From the NCBI RefSeq assembly GCF_029784135.1, contig NC_073745.1, forward strand, positions 46,651,116 to 46,715,115: DNA of 64,000 bases, given 5' to 3'. Shown in pieces: positions 41,801 to 52,711 of this stretch; position 1 is the stretch's first letter; each line of letters begins with the position of its first letter. The DNA comes from Toxorhynchites rutilus septentrionalis. Its lineage: Eukaryota; Arthropoda; Insecta; Diptera; Culicidae. The notes beneath the pieces are model-generated. The model did no database searches. It worked only from the letters and a program-made list of their open reading frames with translations, and was not told the DNA's origin. A program made the translations under genes and the position numbers.

Positions 41801-42660
41801 GACGTAGGATTACGCCTTTCAGAAACATATCGGAAATGCAAATAGAAAAACGAAAAATCAATCGCATCGCTAAAATTGTCCTTTGCTGGTGGATTTACGA
41901 GATGTTTGCATCAATCGATTTGGGCACTCCCTTGAAAATTGTTTCAATGAAGAAAATTATGTATTTCATGAAACTATCTATTGAACAATTAAAAATTTCA
42001 AGCATTTTCTAAACAAAATTCCGACACAAACAATCTGTGCTTTTCCAGTTACCCGTTCAATACGAATACGAAACTGTAAAATGAAATATGCGTTTTGTTT
42101 GATTTTCTACTACGTGAAATCCCATGATTTGATTGATCAAATTGACGCTCCCCTAGTTTCGCAGTCTAAAAGAAGCAAGCGGCGATTAACTGTACCCGTT
42201 CAGCAAGTATATAAACCGTTGCATTTTAATGTTGAGAGTTATTTCGAAAACGTTGTCCACGAGTGCTATGTTACCATGGAAACGAATATTACTTGCAGTT
42301 GTGACGACGATTTTGGTTGCTACGAAATTTTCGAACGCGAACAATAACAAACAGGTTTCGTGTGCCTCTGTTTTTTCTCTATTTTCATACACCACTACCA
42401 TTGCAAAACCCGCTGTACAAATTGGTCGACTGTAAATCAAGTTTGAAAAGCAGTGCAGAAGAAGGAAAATATTGAAACGTGACCTACGCTTTGGTGAAAA
42501 ATAGCGTCTAATAATATTTTTTTGCAAGTAGTGGTTACAAAAATGGTTAAGTAAGGTTCCGTATTATGTAATCAAGGTTATGACGAAATTCATGCAAACT
42601 CGTCTTAGGAGTTGGCAGCACCATCTCAGATAGTAGTGAAACGTTGTGGGTGTAAAGATA
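41800..42660. repeat. Degraded dispersed repeat related to 14030-14660
   Basis: Shares GATGTTTGCATC, TTGAACAATT and AGCATTTTCT blocks with the SINE-hosting repeat at 14 kb. An 88-codon ATG-initiated frame at 42081-42347 has no recognised family and is not claimed as a gene. Confidence 0.4.
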
Positions 42661-42689
42661 TGAGTCATTTAAGCAACTTTGCATACTTG

Positions 42690-43740
42690 AAATATTCGAA
42701 AAACAATTAGACAACTTTTTGAAAAATCCATTTTTTTTCTTAAATTTTTACAAAAATTTATAACTTAAAAACTATGATGCCTCCAAAATTCATGTCAAAG
42801 GATGAAATGTAGGAAATAGTTTAGATTTTTCCGAAAAAATACCAAAATTGTTTTGTAAAAAAAATTCGCTGAAAAAAAAATTATTTTAAAAATTAAAATT
42901 CATTTTTCTCAAAAACGTATTTTTCTAAAATTCCCAAATATACATATATGAATTAAAATTTCCAAACAAGTTTCTTCAAATTCCCAACAAGTTTTTCATA
43001 CATCGGGCGATGGGTACATTTACATGGAAAAAGTTTTTCGAACAATAACTTTTTCATGTTTTTCTTTGAAAAAATGCTATTAATGTTCAATTCGTAACAT
43101 TTGTTCTGTATAAGTTATCGCATTTGAAATGCTCTACTTACTTTTCTCTATTTAGAAACATGTCAAGAACATGTCAAACGTGAGAATTTACCCACAAAAA
43201 TGTTACGAGCAAAACATATTTTTTATCAGGAGTCTTCATACAAAAATGACATATATTCCAAAAACTACAAAACATAGAAAGTTGAAAGAAAAGATTCGAC
43301 AAATGTTCACATTTTAACAAGATCCGTGTCAAATGCACTATATCGCTATCTTGACTTTAAACAAAATTAGGATAAGTTGTTTTTTTCAAAGAAAACATGG
43401 AAAAGTTGTTGTTCGAAAATCTTTTCCCCTGTAAAAGTGTACATCTTCCGATGTATGGACGACTTGTTGTAAATTTTAAGGGCTATTCATATATATATTT
43501 TTGGGAATTTTAAAAAAATACGTTTTTGAGACAAATGAATTTTAATTTTTGAAATAACTTTTTTGTCAGCGAAATTTTTTTCCAGAATTTTTTTGGTAAT
43601 TTTTTGTGATAATTAAAACATTAAAAATTCCTATATTTCATCTTCTGACAACAATTTCGTAGGTATCAATTATAATTTTTTGTAAAAAATTAAGAAAAAA
43701 AATTCAGAAAGCACTTATCCAAAATCCTTTTATTTACAGA
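42690..43740. repeat. Long imperfect inverted repeat (foldback)
   Basis: Arms of about 360-390 bp (about 42690-43080 and 43375-43740) are reverse-complement related at a visibly high but imperfect level, with matching blocks such as AAAATTAAAATTCATTT, CTCAAAAACGTATTTTT and GAACAA(T/C)AACTTTT(T/C)CATG. They surround a roughly 295-bp spacer. A transcript across it would fold into a long hairpin. No transposase frame is present. Confidence 0.8.
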
Positions 43741-44153
43741 GTTAGAGCCATTCTAGTGATGCGGTATCTAACCTGGTACGGCCATAACAATGAATTTCAA
43801 ACGCGTTTTTCTCGAAACTTGTTTTTATTTTAAACTGGCGTACACGATATCTCAAGTTCTACTGAACCGATTCATGTCGAATTTATATGAATACAATCTA
43901 AAGGCATCTCTCTATCGCATGAACCTCTAAAAAGCAATATTTTTAAAATTTTACTATTTTTTAAAAACCAGGAAATGGAAGAAAAATCGTTTTAAACCGT
44001 ATTTTGTTTTTCAAACGCCCGTCATTTTGTCAAAACGACGGCCGTTATTTTTGAACCCTCTCACTTTTTTAGCTCTTAACTATTCTAGTTATCAATATTT
44101 TTTCTCCGTTAAATTTTTGTTATATTGTTAAAAGATAGATGAGCAAATAATGA
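43740..44153. other. AT-rich spacer
   Basis: No gene was recognised. The stretch adjoins the foldback and may be part of a larger repeat. Confidence 0.35.
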
Positions 44154-44155
44154 TA

Positions 44156-44884
44156 CGAGGGTCACTATTTATATTTCGGGAATTGGCAACACTGATGTCA
44201 TGTGAGTCCATCTGACGGTTCCATCGTAAAGTTTGACATTTTTGATGATATACGTACTCAGAAAATTTTGTCATACGGACGCTATTTGTTTATTTTATAT
44301 TTAGTTGAAAGTTTGGTCTCGGCAAAAAAATGGAACTGAATCGTGAACATTTTCGTGCGATGATTTTTTACGACTTTCGACGTGGATTATCACAACAAGA
44401 GTGCGTCAATCAACTTAATTTGACTTTTGGCGATGAAGCTCCATCAAAAACCACTGTGTATCGCTGGTATAGTGAATTCAATCGTGGTCGTAGTTCGCTG
44501 TCCGACGAGTTTCGTGAAGGTCGTCCAAAATCGACTGTAGTGCCAGAAAACATCGATGCTGTGCACGAAATGATTAAGCAAGATCGTCATGTAACCTATT
44601 GTGAGATTGAGGCATCCCTAAGCATTAGTTCCACCAGCATATATGCGATTTTACATGAACACTTAGTTGTGCGAAAATTATGTTCTCGTTGGATCCCACA
44701 TAATTTGACAATCGCTCAAAAAAAAGGCTCGTGTCGATTGGAATAAATGCTTTGTAAATTGGTTTAAGCGCATGCAAAAGTGTATCGATCATCGTGGCGA
44801 GTACTTTGAAAAACAATAAAAATATATTCGCAGCTTAACTATTTGTTTTTGTTCCTATTCCCGAAATATAAATAGTGACCCTCG
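44156..44884 (+). mobile_element. mariner deletion derivative, copy 2
   Basis: Same element as 34831-35550, in plus orientation, bounded by TA (44154-44155 and 44885-44886). TIRs start CGAGGGTCACTATTTATATT. The 138-codon frame at 44330-44746 differs from copy 1 by one residue (Glu for Asp at position 36) and again covers only the DNA-binding half. An A-run near 44710 shifts the frame before a surviving C-terminal KRMQKCIDHRGEYFEKQ segment. The shared deletion shows that the shortened form itself was copied. Confidence 0.93.
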
Positions 44885-44886
44885 TA

Positions 44887-46860
44887 TAATGGATAGAAAA
44901 AATATTCTTTGTTTTATTTTCACGGAGCTTGAAAAAACGTCCGAAATTCGTGTCTCTACACTAAAATACCCACTTAAGAAAACATGCCAGTCACGCTTAC
45001 CACTTCATCGCCAACGTAGGCAACTCATTATTCATACTGGTCTACTGTACTACATTCTATCTCACCATTTTCGTCTGTTTCAGTGAGTTCGTTTCCGATA
45101 CAACAACTAAACTTTCATTGGAATATAAACTGCTCGAATAAATGAATGTTTCAATCCGCTCTGAAACGAATGAACGTGAAAAGACCGGAGCGTGCACGGC
45201 TAGAAGTGCTATTTTCGTTCTCGGCTAGAATAAGGACAATTGAAATAGATTTCTGGGAAGTGAACTGAAGAGATCCACGATCAAAACCAACGGCAATGTC
45301 CGAACCTCAAAATGGATGGGCCAAACTTCTCATCCATTATTTTACAGCTATTTTCCAACCGGTAGAGCAGCATTAGGTCGAACATTGTAACGATAAATAT
45401 TACAGTAACACAGTCACAGTCACATATTACAGTGAGTCACACCTTATAATTCAGTGCTTTTTAGGGTTTGACATGACCAACAAATAATCGCTCAAACCAC
45501 TCGTTTCAATGTCTATTCTGTAGAGCATTTTCGCCATGTAAATCCACTAACACACAACGATTCTCAAATCATTCTCATATTCATTGCGTGAAAGTTTCTT
45601 TTTTTTCCCAATTTAAAAATGTTTCATGGCAAAAAAAATAGCACAGAACCAAAACACCTTTGATAGATTTTGGCAACTACTAAAAAGCCTTGCCATATGA
45701 CGTATGTTGCATACGGCAACGCATAAACAAGTGGAACTATTCTGATGGCTTTTAGTTATAAATATAATACTAACTTCATACAGAATATAATTTGTTTCAT
45801 ATTCATTTTGAATACGTTCCTAAAAAAATTGAATTTGTCAAATTCTTGAATCATTATTTGGCGGCCCTCAAAAGTTGATGGTGCTTATCACGATAAAAGA
45901 TGCTAAGCGGAAGTCCTGCATTCTGCGATGGTTTGTCAAACGAGCACTTTTTGGCCGATTTTTTCCATCGCAACAGTCGTATCCGCAAATGGTACACTTT
46001 CTCCAATCGATTTAGTATAAAATTAAGGTCCAAAATAGTCATACATGGAAAAAAAATGATACGGGTCTATTATTTTACGACAAGGAACAAAACTATCACT
46101 TTTCACGAAAATCTGAGAACAACTGTATTGGTTTGGCATGGGATGGCTGTATATCGATTGATTAAAAAAAAGAACAAGAAGTTAATTTTAATTTTGTAAA
46201 ATTTAAATGAGATTCTATAACTTGAACCTCCAATTGATTAAACCTGAGCGCTTTTTTCCAATTTTAAAATAAGATTCTATAGAAACAATGGGTGGGTTAT
46301 ATCTATGATATAACCGCAAGGTTCACGTGGGACTACCTTATCATACCAATCATTTGTTTGTATTGATTGAATTTTTGATTGAATGAAACAATTCTCGAAT
46401 TCAATTGAATTCAATATATTTGCTTTATGAGTAAAAAAAATTGTATAATTCCATCTAAGGTCAATTCATCCATTGTGATAGATTATGTTCTTCATTACAA
46501 GTAAATTTAATGACAGTCCTTTTACGTTTGGTATGATGCCTAGGACAAAATTTGTGAACGGAAGAGTTATCAAACGATTATTTCATTTTACGTTTTCTTC
46601 TGAAGTTTGCATCTCTCAAGTGTACGTACTTCTCGAACCGCGAATTCGCTTGATTTGATGAACTTCAGGTACTCAGTTTCGATTTTGACATATACATCGA
46701 ACGCATATTCTTTAATCAATAGGCTTCATCGCAACAATTGGTTATCAACATCTTGCCTAATCATCAAATGGTATGCGTAGGAATTCAGTGAGCAGAAGAT
46801 ATGAAGGAATATCCTTCAATGCAATCTTGAATAACCGAGCCAAAGTGTGGTGTTCGTACC
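44887..46860. other. Intergenic DNA with one dispersed repeat
   Basis: About 45950-46160 matches 16440-16560 (a dispersed AT-rich repeat). The remainder, including 44890-45900 and 46170-46850, shows no recognised gene or RNA. Confidence 0.35.
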
Positions 46861-47240
46861 CGCTTTTGTAATCCGTGTTAGGAGAACACTTTTCGGAGTG
46901 CAGAAAAAACATGCGAGTGCAGAAGTACCTCCGGAAGACCGTGTTAAGGAAACATATTCTAGTTTGCACAAAGGCAAGCGAGTATAAAAGTACTCGCAGT
47001 TCGCAGAGAAGATTTCCCCAGACATCTTGGTTTTGAAGTCTGTGTTAGGCAAACACACTTCAGTCGGAACAAAAATGCCTCCGACTTTCATGTATTTGCA
47101 ATACCGATCTCTCCAACGCTGCTTGGTTTTGAAGTCTGTGTTAGGGAACACATTTCGGTGAGAACAAAAATCCCCATACTTTCATGTATTTGCAATGCCG
47201 ATTTCCCCAAGGCTGCTTGGTTTTAATGGCTGTGTTAGGG
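46860..47240 (+). repeat. 95-bp tandem repeat, several diverged units
   Basis: Units carry GTGTTAGG(G/C)(A/G)AACAC, TTCGG or TTCAGTCGG, GAACAAAAA and ATGTATTTGCAAT blocks. The last two units (about 47040-47235) are the clearest. Same family as 682-870 and 8585-8695. Confidence 0.65.
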
Positions 47241-47649
47241 AAACCGTTGATCGGGCCAATCAAAATGAGGCAGTTAGGGCGTTTAGAAAACGCTTAACAT
47301 TTTAAAGTTATTCAATTGTTCATCTAAAGAAAAATAACATTATATTAATTGCGATAGAAGCGTAGAAACATTCCCTATCAATTGATGCAAACATCCAGTA
47401 AGAAATGTTCGAGTTAAAAGCATTCGGAATCTTTCATTTTTTCCTGCATGATCTGTGTTTGGGTTTTCATTTTACCCCCCATATACTCCGGTTAGACGTA
47501 GTCCCACGTCAAAAAAATTTGGAGAGATAAATATTAAATCAACTAATAAGGCTAATTGTGTCCCGTTGTAATTTCGTTATTGTCAACTATAAAGCTATTT
47601 AATACAATAAATGCAAACATAATTTATTTACACTCCCACGGACACGATT

Positions 47650-47901
47650 CTACTTCAAAGCAATACCGCGAGCAAATCTGATATGATTTTTTTTACGAGC
47701 CGTTCCCTGTATTCTGCGAAATCTCGTTTTATTTCCTTTTTCCTGCTCCAGCAATAATGGCAGTAATCTTGCGAGCGATTGCGCAGAAGAACGTTGTGCG
47801 AGCGTCGATATGGTTTTTGAAATCACTGATAAAAGTACCAATTTTTTTTCTAACGATTGTTGCACGTCTAACAAACCTACCACACCTTTTAATTGAAACT
47901 G
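47650..47901 (-). CDS. Unrecognised small ORF with poly(A) signal
   Basis: A minus-strand ATG near 47901 opens an 83-codon frame with a leucine-rich, helical middle and a basic C-terminus. AATAAA lies about 20-30 bp after the stop on the minus strand (near 47610-47630). No family was recognised. It could be the last exon of an unseen gene or a chance frame. Confidence 0.2.
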   Translation of the reverse strand, partial: QFQLKGVVGLLDVQQSLEKKLVLLSVISKTISTLAQRSSAQSLARLLPLLLEQEKGNKTRFRRIQGTARKKNHIRFARGIALK

Positions 47902-48154
47902 CATACTACATTCCCACACAACATCTCTGACTGTGATGCACTAAATATAAATTTGACAACAAGTAACCCATCGCTATGAAGGGGAACCACGCGTCTGCCA
48001 CACTTCAAAGGAACACATTAGCTCGCCAATAAACCCCGCAAGCAAGCCTGATAAAACCTATATCTTTGCAATTGTTCCCCACCCAGCGTTTACCTCGACC
48101 TTATTGGTGAAATTTTGTCCCATTGAACGGGTGAATCATTCCCGGGACCCACAT

Positions 48155-48230
48155 GATGCCACAAAGATAATGGTAATCGCAATTGCAAAAAAAGCAAGGT
48201 TTACAAGGTGGCTGAAAGTATAGTATAAAA
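48155..48230 (+). promoter_or_regulatory. Promoter of first peritrophin-like gene
   Basis: TATAAAA at 48224-48230 lies 78 bp before the ATG. A GATGCCACAAAGATAAT block (48155-48171), which includes a GATA site, sits 69 bp before the TATA box. The same block, TATA box and a CACCGAGC/AACCGAGC segment after it recur at matching spacing in front of the next gene. Confidence 0.75.
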
Positions 48231-48301
48231 TCGCACAGGAACCGAGCGAAATGTCGTAGTTTTGTTTCGCTATCGTATCAAAGTGCTATTCTAACAAAGT
48301 G

Positions 48302-48937
48302 ATGGAAGCAAAAAATTATTATCTTTTGTGCGCGGTTCTACTGGCTTTCACAGTGACCTGTGAAGTGTGTGAACCCAAAGTTGACAATTTGCTTGACTAC
48401 ATCTCGGGAAGCCGAGATGGGGCGCAAGACTGCCACGCTGGCCGTGCGTGGGAGGTATACTCTTGTCCCCCTCTGACAGTACTTGACCGTTCTACGGGAT
48501 GTGAAAGGCTGAGAATTGAAATTACAAGAACCGGAAGGGATAGTGGTGATGCTACGGAAAGCACTCTCGACTATGAAACGTCAACGGATCCAACTACTGA
48601 ATCACACGCTGAGGGTACTGAAAGTACTGAGGGCGCAGGAAATAGCACTGAGGCCACATCTAAAGAGACCTCTCCTACGACCATCAAAGGCACTACTTTA
48701 CCAACAACCCAAGACCCCACTGTGACCACCGATAGAACTCCTGAACCTGTGAGTTCCTGTGAAAAAATTGCAAATGGAAAAATTCCGTATCCTCCTGATT
48801 GCAAGCAATATATTCATTGCAAAAACAAGCATGGTACCCTTACTGATTGTTACACAGGATACATTTTCTATGAACCATTCCAGATATGTCTACCTGGAGA
48901 CACAAAAACATGTGAGCTGTACTCATTAGGGCGTTGA
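48302..48937 (+). CDS. Secreted mucin-like protein with peritrophin-A (CBM14) domain, 1
   Basis: A 212-codon single-exon frame from ATG 48302. Residues 1-20 or so form a signal peptide (NYYLLCAVLLAFTVTCEV). An N-terminal cysteine segment (QDCHAGRAWEVYSCPP and GCERL) looks like half of a degenerate chitin-binding domain. A Thr/Ser/Glu-rich linker (about residues 80-150) is a likely O-glycosylation region. The C-terminal CBM14 domain has the six-cysteine pattern, from SSCEKIANGKIPYPPDC through YIHC, LTDC, ICLPG and KTC. Such proteins bind chitin, for example in the peritrophic matrix lining the gut. It is a tandem paralogue of the next gene. AATAAA is at 49050-49055. Confidence 0.88.
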   Translation: MEAKNYYLLCAVLLAFTVTCEVCEPKVDNLLDYISGSRDGAQDCHAGRAWEVYSCPPLTVLDRSTGCERLRIEITRTGRDSGDATESTLDYETSTDPTTESHAEGTESTEGAGNSTEATSKETSPTTIKGTTLPTTQDPTVTTDRTPEPVSSCEKIANGKIPYPPDCKQYIHCKNKHGTLTDCYTGYIFYEPFQICLPGDTKTCELYSLGR

Positions 48938-49157
48938 GTTCAGCAAATTGTCGGTGTTAACTTCTGTAAGACAGATTCAGTGTAAATCAATGCAGACGTT
49001 TATATTATTCAGACTATTTGAAGTGCTAGTTTTGTAACATGTAAATACTAATAAAAGAAGAACTATGATAACACATGCAATTATTTTGAATTATTTTTTA
49101 TTGAAATGTCAAAATGTCGTCACATTGTCCAAAGAGAGGCAATTCTGAGGAACTAAT

Positions 49158-49229
49158 GATGTCACAAAGATAATAGCAACGATTATTACACCAATAGTCG
49201 GATAGCCGACAGTTTGATTTGATATAAAT
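49158..49229 (+). promoter_or_regulatory. Promoter of second peritrophin-like gene
   Basis: GATGTCACAAAGATAAT at 49158-49174 and TATAAAT at 49223-49229 mirror the first gene's promoter. Block-to-TATA distances are 65 versus 69 bp, and TATA-to-ATG distances are 77 versus 78 bp. The spacing conservation supports a duplicated functional promoter. Confidence 0.75.
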
Positions 49230-49299
49230 GTGCACGGACACCGAGCTAAGAGACACAGTCCAGATTCGTTATCTGGTGGGTGAGTGCTAATTCTAAGAT

Positions 49300-50367
49300 A
49301 TGATGGAACCGAGAGTGTATCATCTGTTAAGTGTGGTTTTGATGGCATGCCTAGGCTTCTGTGATATAGTCGTTAACGCGAATGCAAAAGCTGCGCTGAA
49401 AACGAATGTTAAGGTGGATCCGTCCTTGAGCTGGTGCAAAGTGTTCAATAACCAAGACTTTCCACCGTTCACACAATGTGAAAATAAAGAAGATAATTTC
49501 TTCGACTATTTCCCGGCATGTTGCAACGGGGCATACAAGTGTCGTGCTGGTCGTGTGTGGAATTTGTACCTTTGCCCCCCTAAAACTGTATCTGATGGCA
49601 CCTCGAGATGCATAGAACTGAAGGGTGGTGTTTGTCCGTATAACCGAAATGGAAGTGACAGTGGTATTACCATGGCCACGGCCTCTACAACAGCATCAAC
49701 TAAAATAATTACGACGGTTCCAACTGTACCAATAACTTTAACCACTCCAAAGTTTTCGGTGTATCCAAATGGCTCAACAACTCCAACGCATCCAATAGTT
49801 TCTGTGCTTCCAACAGATTCAACGGTTGCGACAACTTTGACGGAATTAACGGATCCAGCAACTTCAGAACCTACAACTATTTCGACCCATCCAAACGTTT
49901 CAGCGACTCCAACGGATCCAATAAGTTCAAAGCCTTCTACAATACCAGCAGTCTCCGTGATTCCAACGGATTCAGATCTCCCGACGACTCCACCAGCTCT
50001 AACGGTTCCAACAGATTCAGACCCACCAACTGTCTCGACAATGGTTCCAGAGCTTACAACAGAATCAACCACTCCGGCAGCGTCAGCGTTCCCTACTGAT
50101 TCTCCAACTTCAATGGCTCCAACAATCCACCCGGACACAACTGTTCCAACGACTACAATAGCTCCAACTGCTCCAGAACCAATCTGTGCTACGGAATCGT
50201 ATGGGAAAAAGATCGCACACCCTGCCGATTGTACCAAATATATTGTTTGTGACGGCATAACTGGTACTGCTAAGGACTGCTACGAAGGATACATTTTCTA
50301 TAAACCGTTCGCGGCTTGTCTACCCGGAAATAAGAAGACCTGTGAGCGCTATTCGTTGGGGCGTTGA
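49300..50367 (+). CDS. Secreted mucin-like protein with peritrophin-A (CBM14) domain, 2
   Basis: A 355-residue product. A signal peptide (HLLSVVLMACLGFCDIVVNA) is followed by an N-terminal cysteine-rich segment with eight or so cysteines (SWC, TQC, ACC, YKC, YLCPP, SRC and GGVC), a fuller version of the one in the preceding paralogue. A long Thr/Pro/Ser linker (about residues 125-295) contains repeated PTDS-type phrases and probably carries dense O-glycans. The C-terminal CBM14 domain runs from EPICATESYGKKIAHPADC through YIVC, AKDC, ACLPG and KTC. It ends in YSLGR like its neighbour. An ATTAAA at 50433 may be the poly(A) signal. The linker is more than twice as long as in gene 1, consistent with repeat-driven expansion after duplication. 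Confidence 0.88.
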   Translation: MMEPRVYHLLSVVLMACLGFCDIVVNANAKAALKTNVKVDPSLSWCKVFNNQDFPPFTQCENKEDNFFDYFPACCNGAYKCRAGRVWNLYLCPPKTVSDGTSRCIELKGGVCPYNRNGSDSGITMATASTTASTKIITTVPTVPITLTTPKFSVYPNGSTTPTHPIVSVLPTDSTVATTLTELTDPATSEPTTISTHPNVSATPTDPISSKPSTIPAVSVIPTDSDLPTTPPALTVPTDSDPPTVSTMVPELTTESTTPAASAFPTDSPTSMAPTIHPDTTVPTTTIAPTAPEPICATESYGKKIAHPADCTKYIVCDGITGTAKDCYEGYIFYKPFAACLPGNKKTCERYSLGR

Positions 50368-50439
50368 ACACAGTCAAGTATCAGTTCAACACAGTAATAA
50401 TTTCATGCAATTCAAAAACATTGTAAAATTTGATTAAAT

Positions 50440-51395
50440 TTTGTTGCATCTATATACATTTTATCACATCTATTGATGACAGCCATATTGGATGTTTTTA
50501 AAACATATGCTATACACAGAAAAATAATCGCTTTGTTAATTCTATTCTCGAATTTGGTGGACATGCAGCTTTGATAGGATTTTTTTGTATCTCACATTGA
50601 ACATAGTATTTTTATTGTTCTCCATCTAAAACTCTGGTTGGAACGCGGTCCAAGGTTGGTTAGAGGGTCTGGTATGAAACCTGTTTTCCATCCGTTGAAC
50701 ATAGAAACGAGATTTAAAAAAAAGGCATAAAACACAAGCTCACAATTTTTACTGTTTATAATATCGCTTATTCTAGTGTAGAGACACGAATTTCGGACGT
50801 TTTTGTAGAACTCTGAAGAAGGTTTGAAGAAAAGAAAATTAAAATGTTTTTATGGCGATTTTCTATAAATAATAAAAACAAAAGTTCATTCGATAGAGAG
50901 ATGTACAAAGATACAAAGATGTATTCATATTAAATTCATAAAAAAAATTGACGTAGGATTACCTATATCGAGAACATATTGGGGTACAATTTACAAGATA
51001 ACTGCATGAATCGACTTATGCACTCCCTATTAACTTGTGACATTTATGAAAATTATATATTGTTGGGAAACGTTGTTCTGCCATATACATTATTTTTATT
51101 GAATATTTCGGGTATTAAATAAAACAAAACTAATGTATTGTAAGTTTGAATGTTTAAACGGTCTATAAAATTATTCGAATGTGATACATCAAACGATTTG
51201 AACGAATTCTTATATGATATTCCGATTTGAATGAATGTTTATATGATGTTTCTTGATTCAATGTATTGCATTAACGTAACTGGCATGTTTGATCTCTTAA
51301 AAATTAAATGTAAAAAGAAAAAAAAAGTAATATATTCTTGTTGTAAAGAACAAAAATAAAATAAAGAAAATCAATATTCGTTTCGTTCAATTGCT
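50440..51395. other. AT-rich intergenic DNA with repeat fragments
   Basis: The 50945-51010 part matches, in reverse complement, the region near 1170-1200 (GTACCCCAATATGTT). No gene was recognised. Confidence 0.4.
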
Positions 51396-51400
51396 GTCTC

Positions 51401-51610
51401 GGGGGGTCTCCGTAGCCACATTGGTTGCGTGTTCGCTTAGTAAGCGATCCATCGTGAGTTCACTACTCAAGGCCCTCATTGGCCATATTTGTGTTGTTAC
51501 AGAATAACAACGTCCACGCAACAATCATCAGCGATGGAGATCGATCCACGGTCGAAATAAGATCGATTCATCCATACAACTGCTCTGCTCTGCAAGACAC
51601 ATCGGATGCT
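51401..51610 (+). mobile_element. Second type of tRNA-like SINE
   Basis: The head GGTCTCCGTAGCCACATTGG with GTTGCG.GTTCGCTTAGTAAG and a B-box-like GTGAGTTCACTACTC resembles a degenerate tRNA; a body with GATCGATCCACGGTCG follows. This family differs from the other SINEs in the window. Boundaries are approximate and no target duplication was found. Confidence 0.5.
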
Positions 51611-51639
51611 CCGTCAGTGAAAAAGATCACAAGCGCGTA

Positions 51640-52260
51640 GTTAAGCAGTTTAGACGTGATCCGAGAAGTTCGGTCCGGGATGTCGCCAATAAGCTGAATT
51701 TGTCAAGTTCATTCGTCCAGCGGACCAAGCAGCGAGAGGGCTTGCGTACATACAAGGTTCAGAAGGCTCCTAACCGCGACGAAAGGCAAAACATGGTGGG
51801 GAAGACGCGAGTCCGGAAGCTGTACACCGAAATGCTGACGAAGCCGCATTGCCTGGTAATGGACGACGAAACCTACGTCAAAGCGGACTTTCGTCAGCTG
51901 CCGGGCCTGTTGTTCTTCACCGCAGAGGACAAATTCAGCGTTCCGGAGGAGATTCGCAAGCAGAAACTATCCAAGTTTGCCAAAAAGTACATGGTGTGGC
52001 AAGCGATCTGCTCTTGCGGAAAGCGGAGCGCCCCTTCGTGATGACCGGCACGGTAAACGGGCAGGTTTACCTTAAGGAGTGCCTACAGAAGCGCTTACTA
52101 CCACTATTGAAGCAGCACGAGGGCCCGACCATCTTCTGGCCGGATCTCGCTTCGTGCCACTATTCAAAGGACGTGTTGGAGTGGTACGAAGCCAACGGGG
52201 TCACCTTCGTGCCAAAGGAAATGAACCCGCCCAACGCGAATTTCTACAGCGTTTTTTCCG
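51640..52260 (+). pseudogene. ITmD37E-type (DD37E) transposase remnant, copy 2
   Basis: Begins in the second DNA-binding region (SSVRDVANKLNLSSSFVQR) and continues through the first catalytic motif VMDDETYVK. A frameshift near 52030 leads to the second catalytic block (FWPDLASCHYSKDVLEW). It ends at EMNPPNA, just before the expected catalytic Glu, where the sequence becomes unrelated. Both Asp residues are intact, Glu is lost, and the N-terminal end is missing. It is GC-richer than its surroundings. Same superfamily as 29561-30320 but a different lineage. Confidence 0.88.
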
Positions 52261-52384
52261 TGATGCAATTTGATGTGACACACCCTTTACATCCAGCAAT
52301 ATGTGGGACCGAATCCGACAGGACATTCTTGTTTGAACACAAGCGCTGTAATGTCATGACAATGTATTGCATTTTGGTCTAGCA

Positions 52385-52711
52385 AAAGTTGTGTCGGATT
52401 TGCTCATGATAGCGTCTCGCAAGTGAATGTACTTTTCCTCACTTCCTTCTGCCGCTTTGATTGATTGTATCGTAGGAATCGCAGTTGTCGACCATAAATT
52501 GTCAGCACAGCTCACGACAACGTAGAATGGCGTTGTCCTGACCATGTCCATCGAGCGCACTCTCTTGTATGTTTCGTCTCCTCCAACCGCATGTTCATAA
52601 ATATTAATTCAAAATGAGAAACCATCTTCATTATGCAGCGGGGTTTCGTTATTCAATGATTATGCAATATACATTTTGTTACTTTAGAATGACTGGGACG
52701 TCATTCACTAT
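52385..52711. other. Spacer, nothing recognised
   Basis: No gene or repeat family was identified here. Confidence 0.4.

Noticed and set aside
42081..42347. 88-codon ATG-initiated frame
   Set aside because: It lies in a degraded repeat related to 14 kb and matches no family I recognise.
49506..50258. A 250-codon minus-strand open frame opposite the second peritrophin-like gene
   Set aside because: It is the antisense of the Thr/Pro/Ser-rich linker, whose codon bias avoids stops on the other strand. The plus strand has the signal peptide and CBM14 domain.
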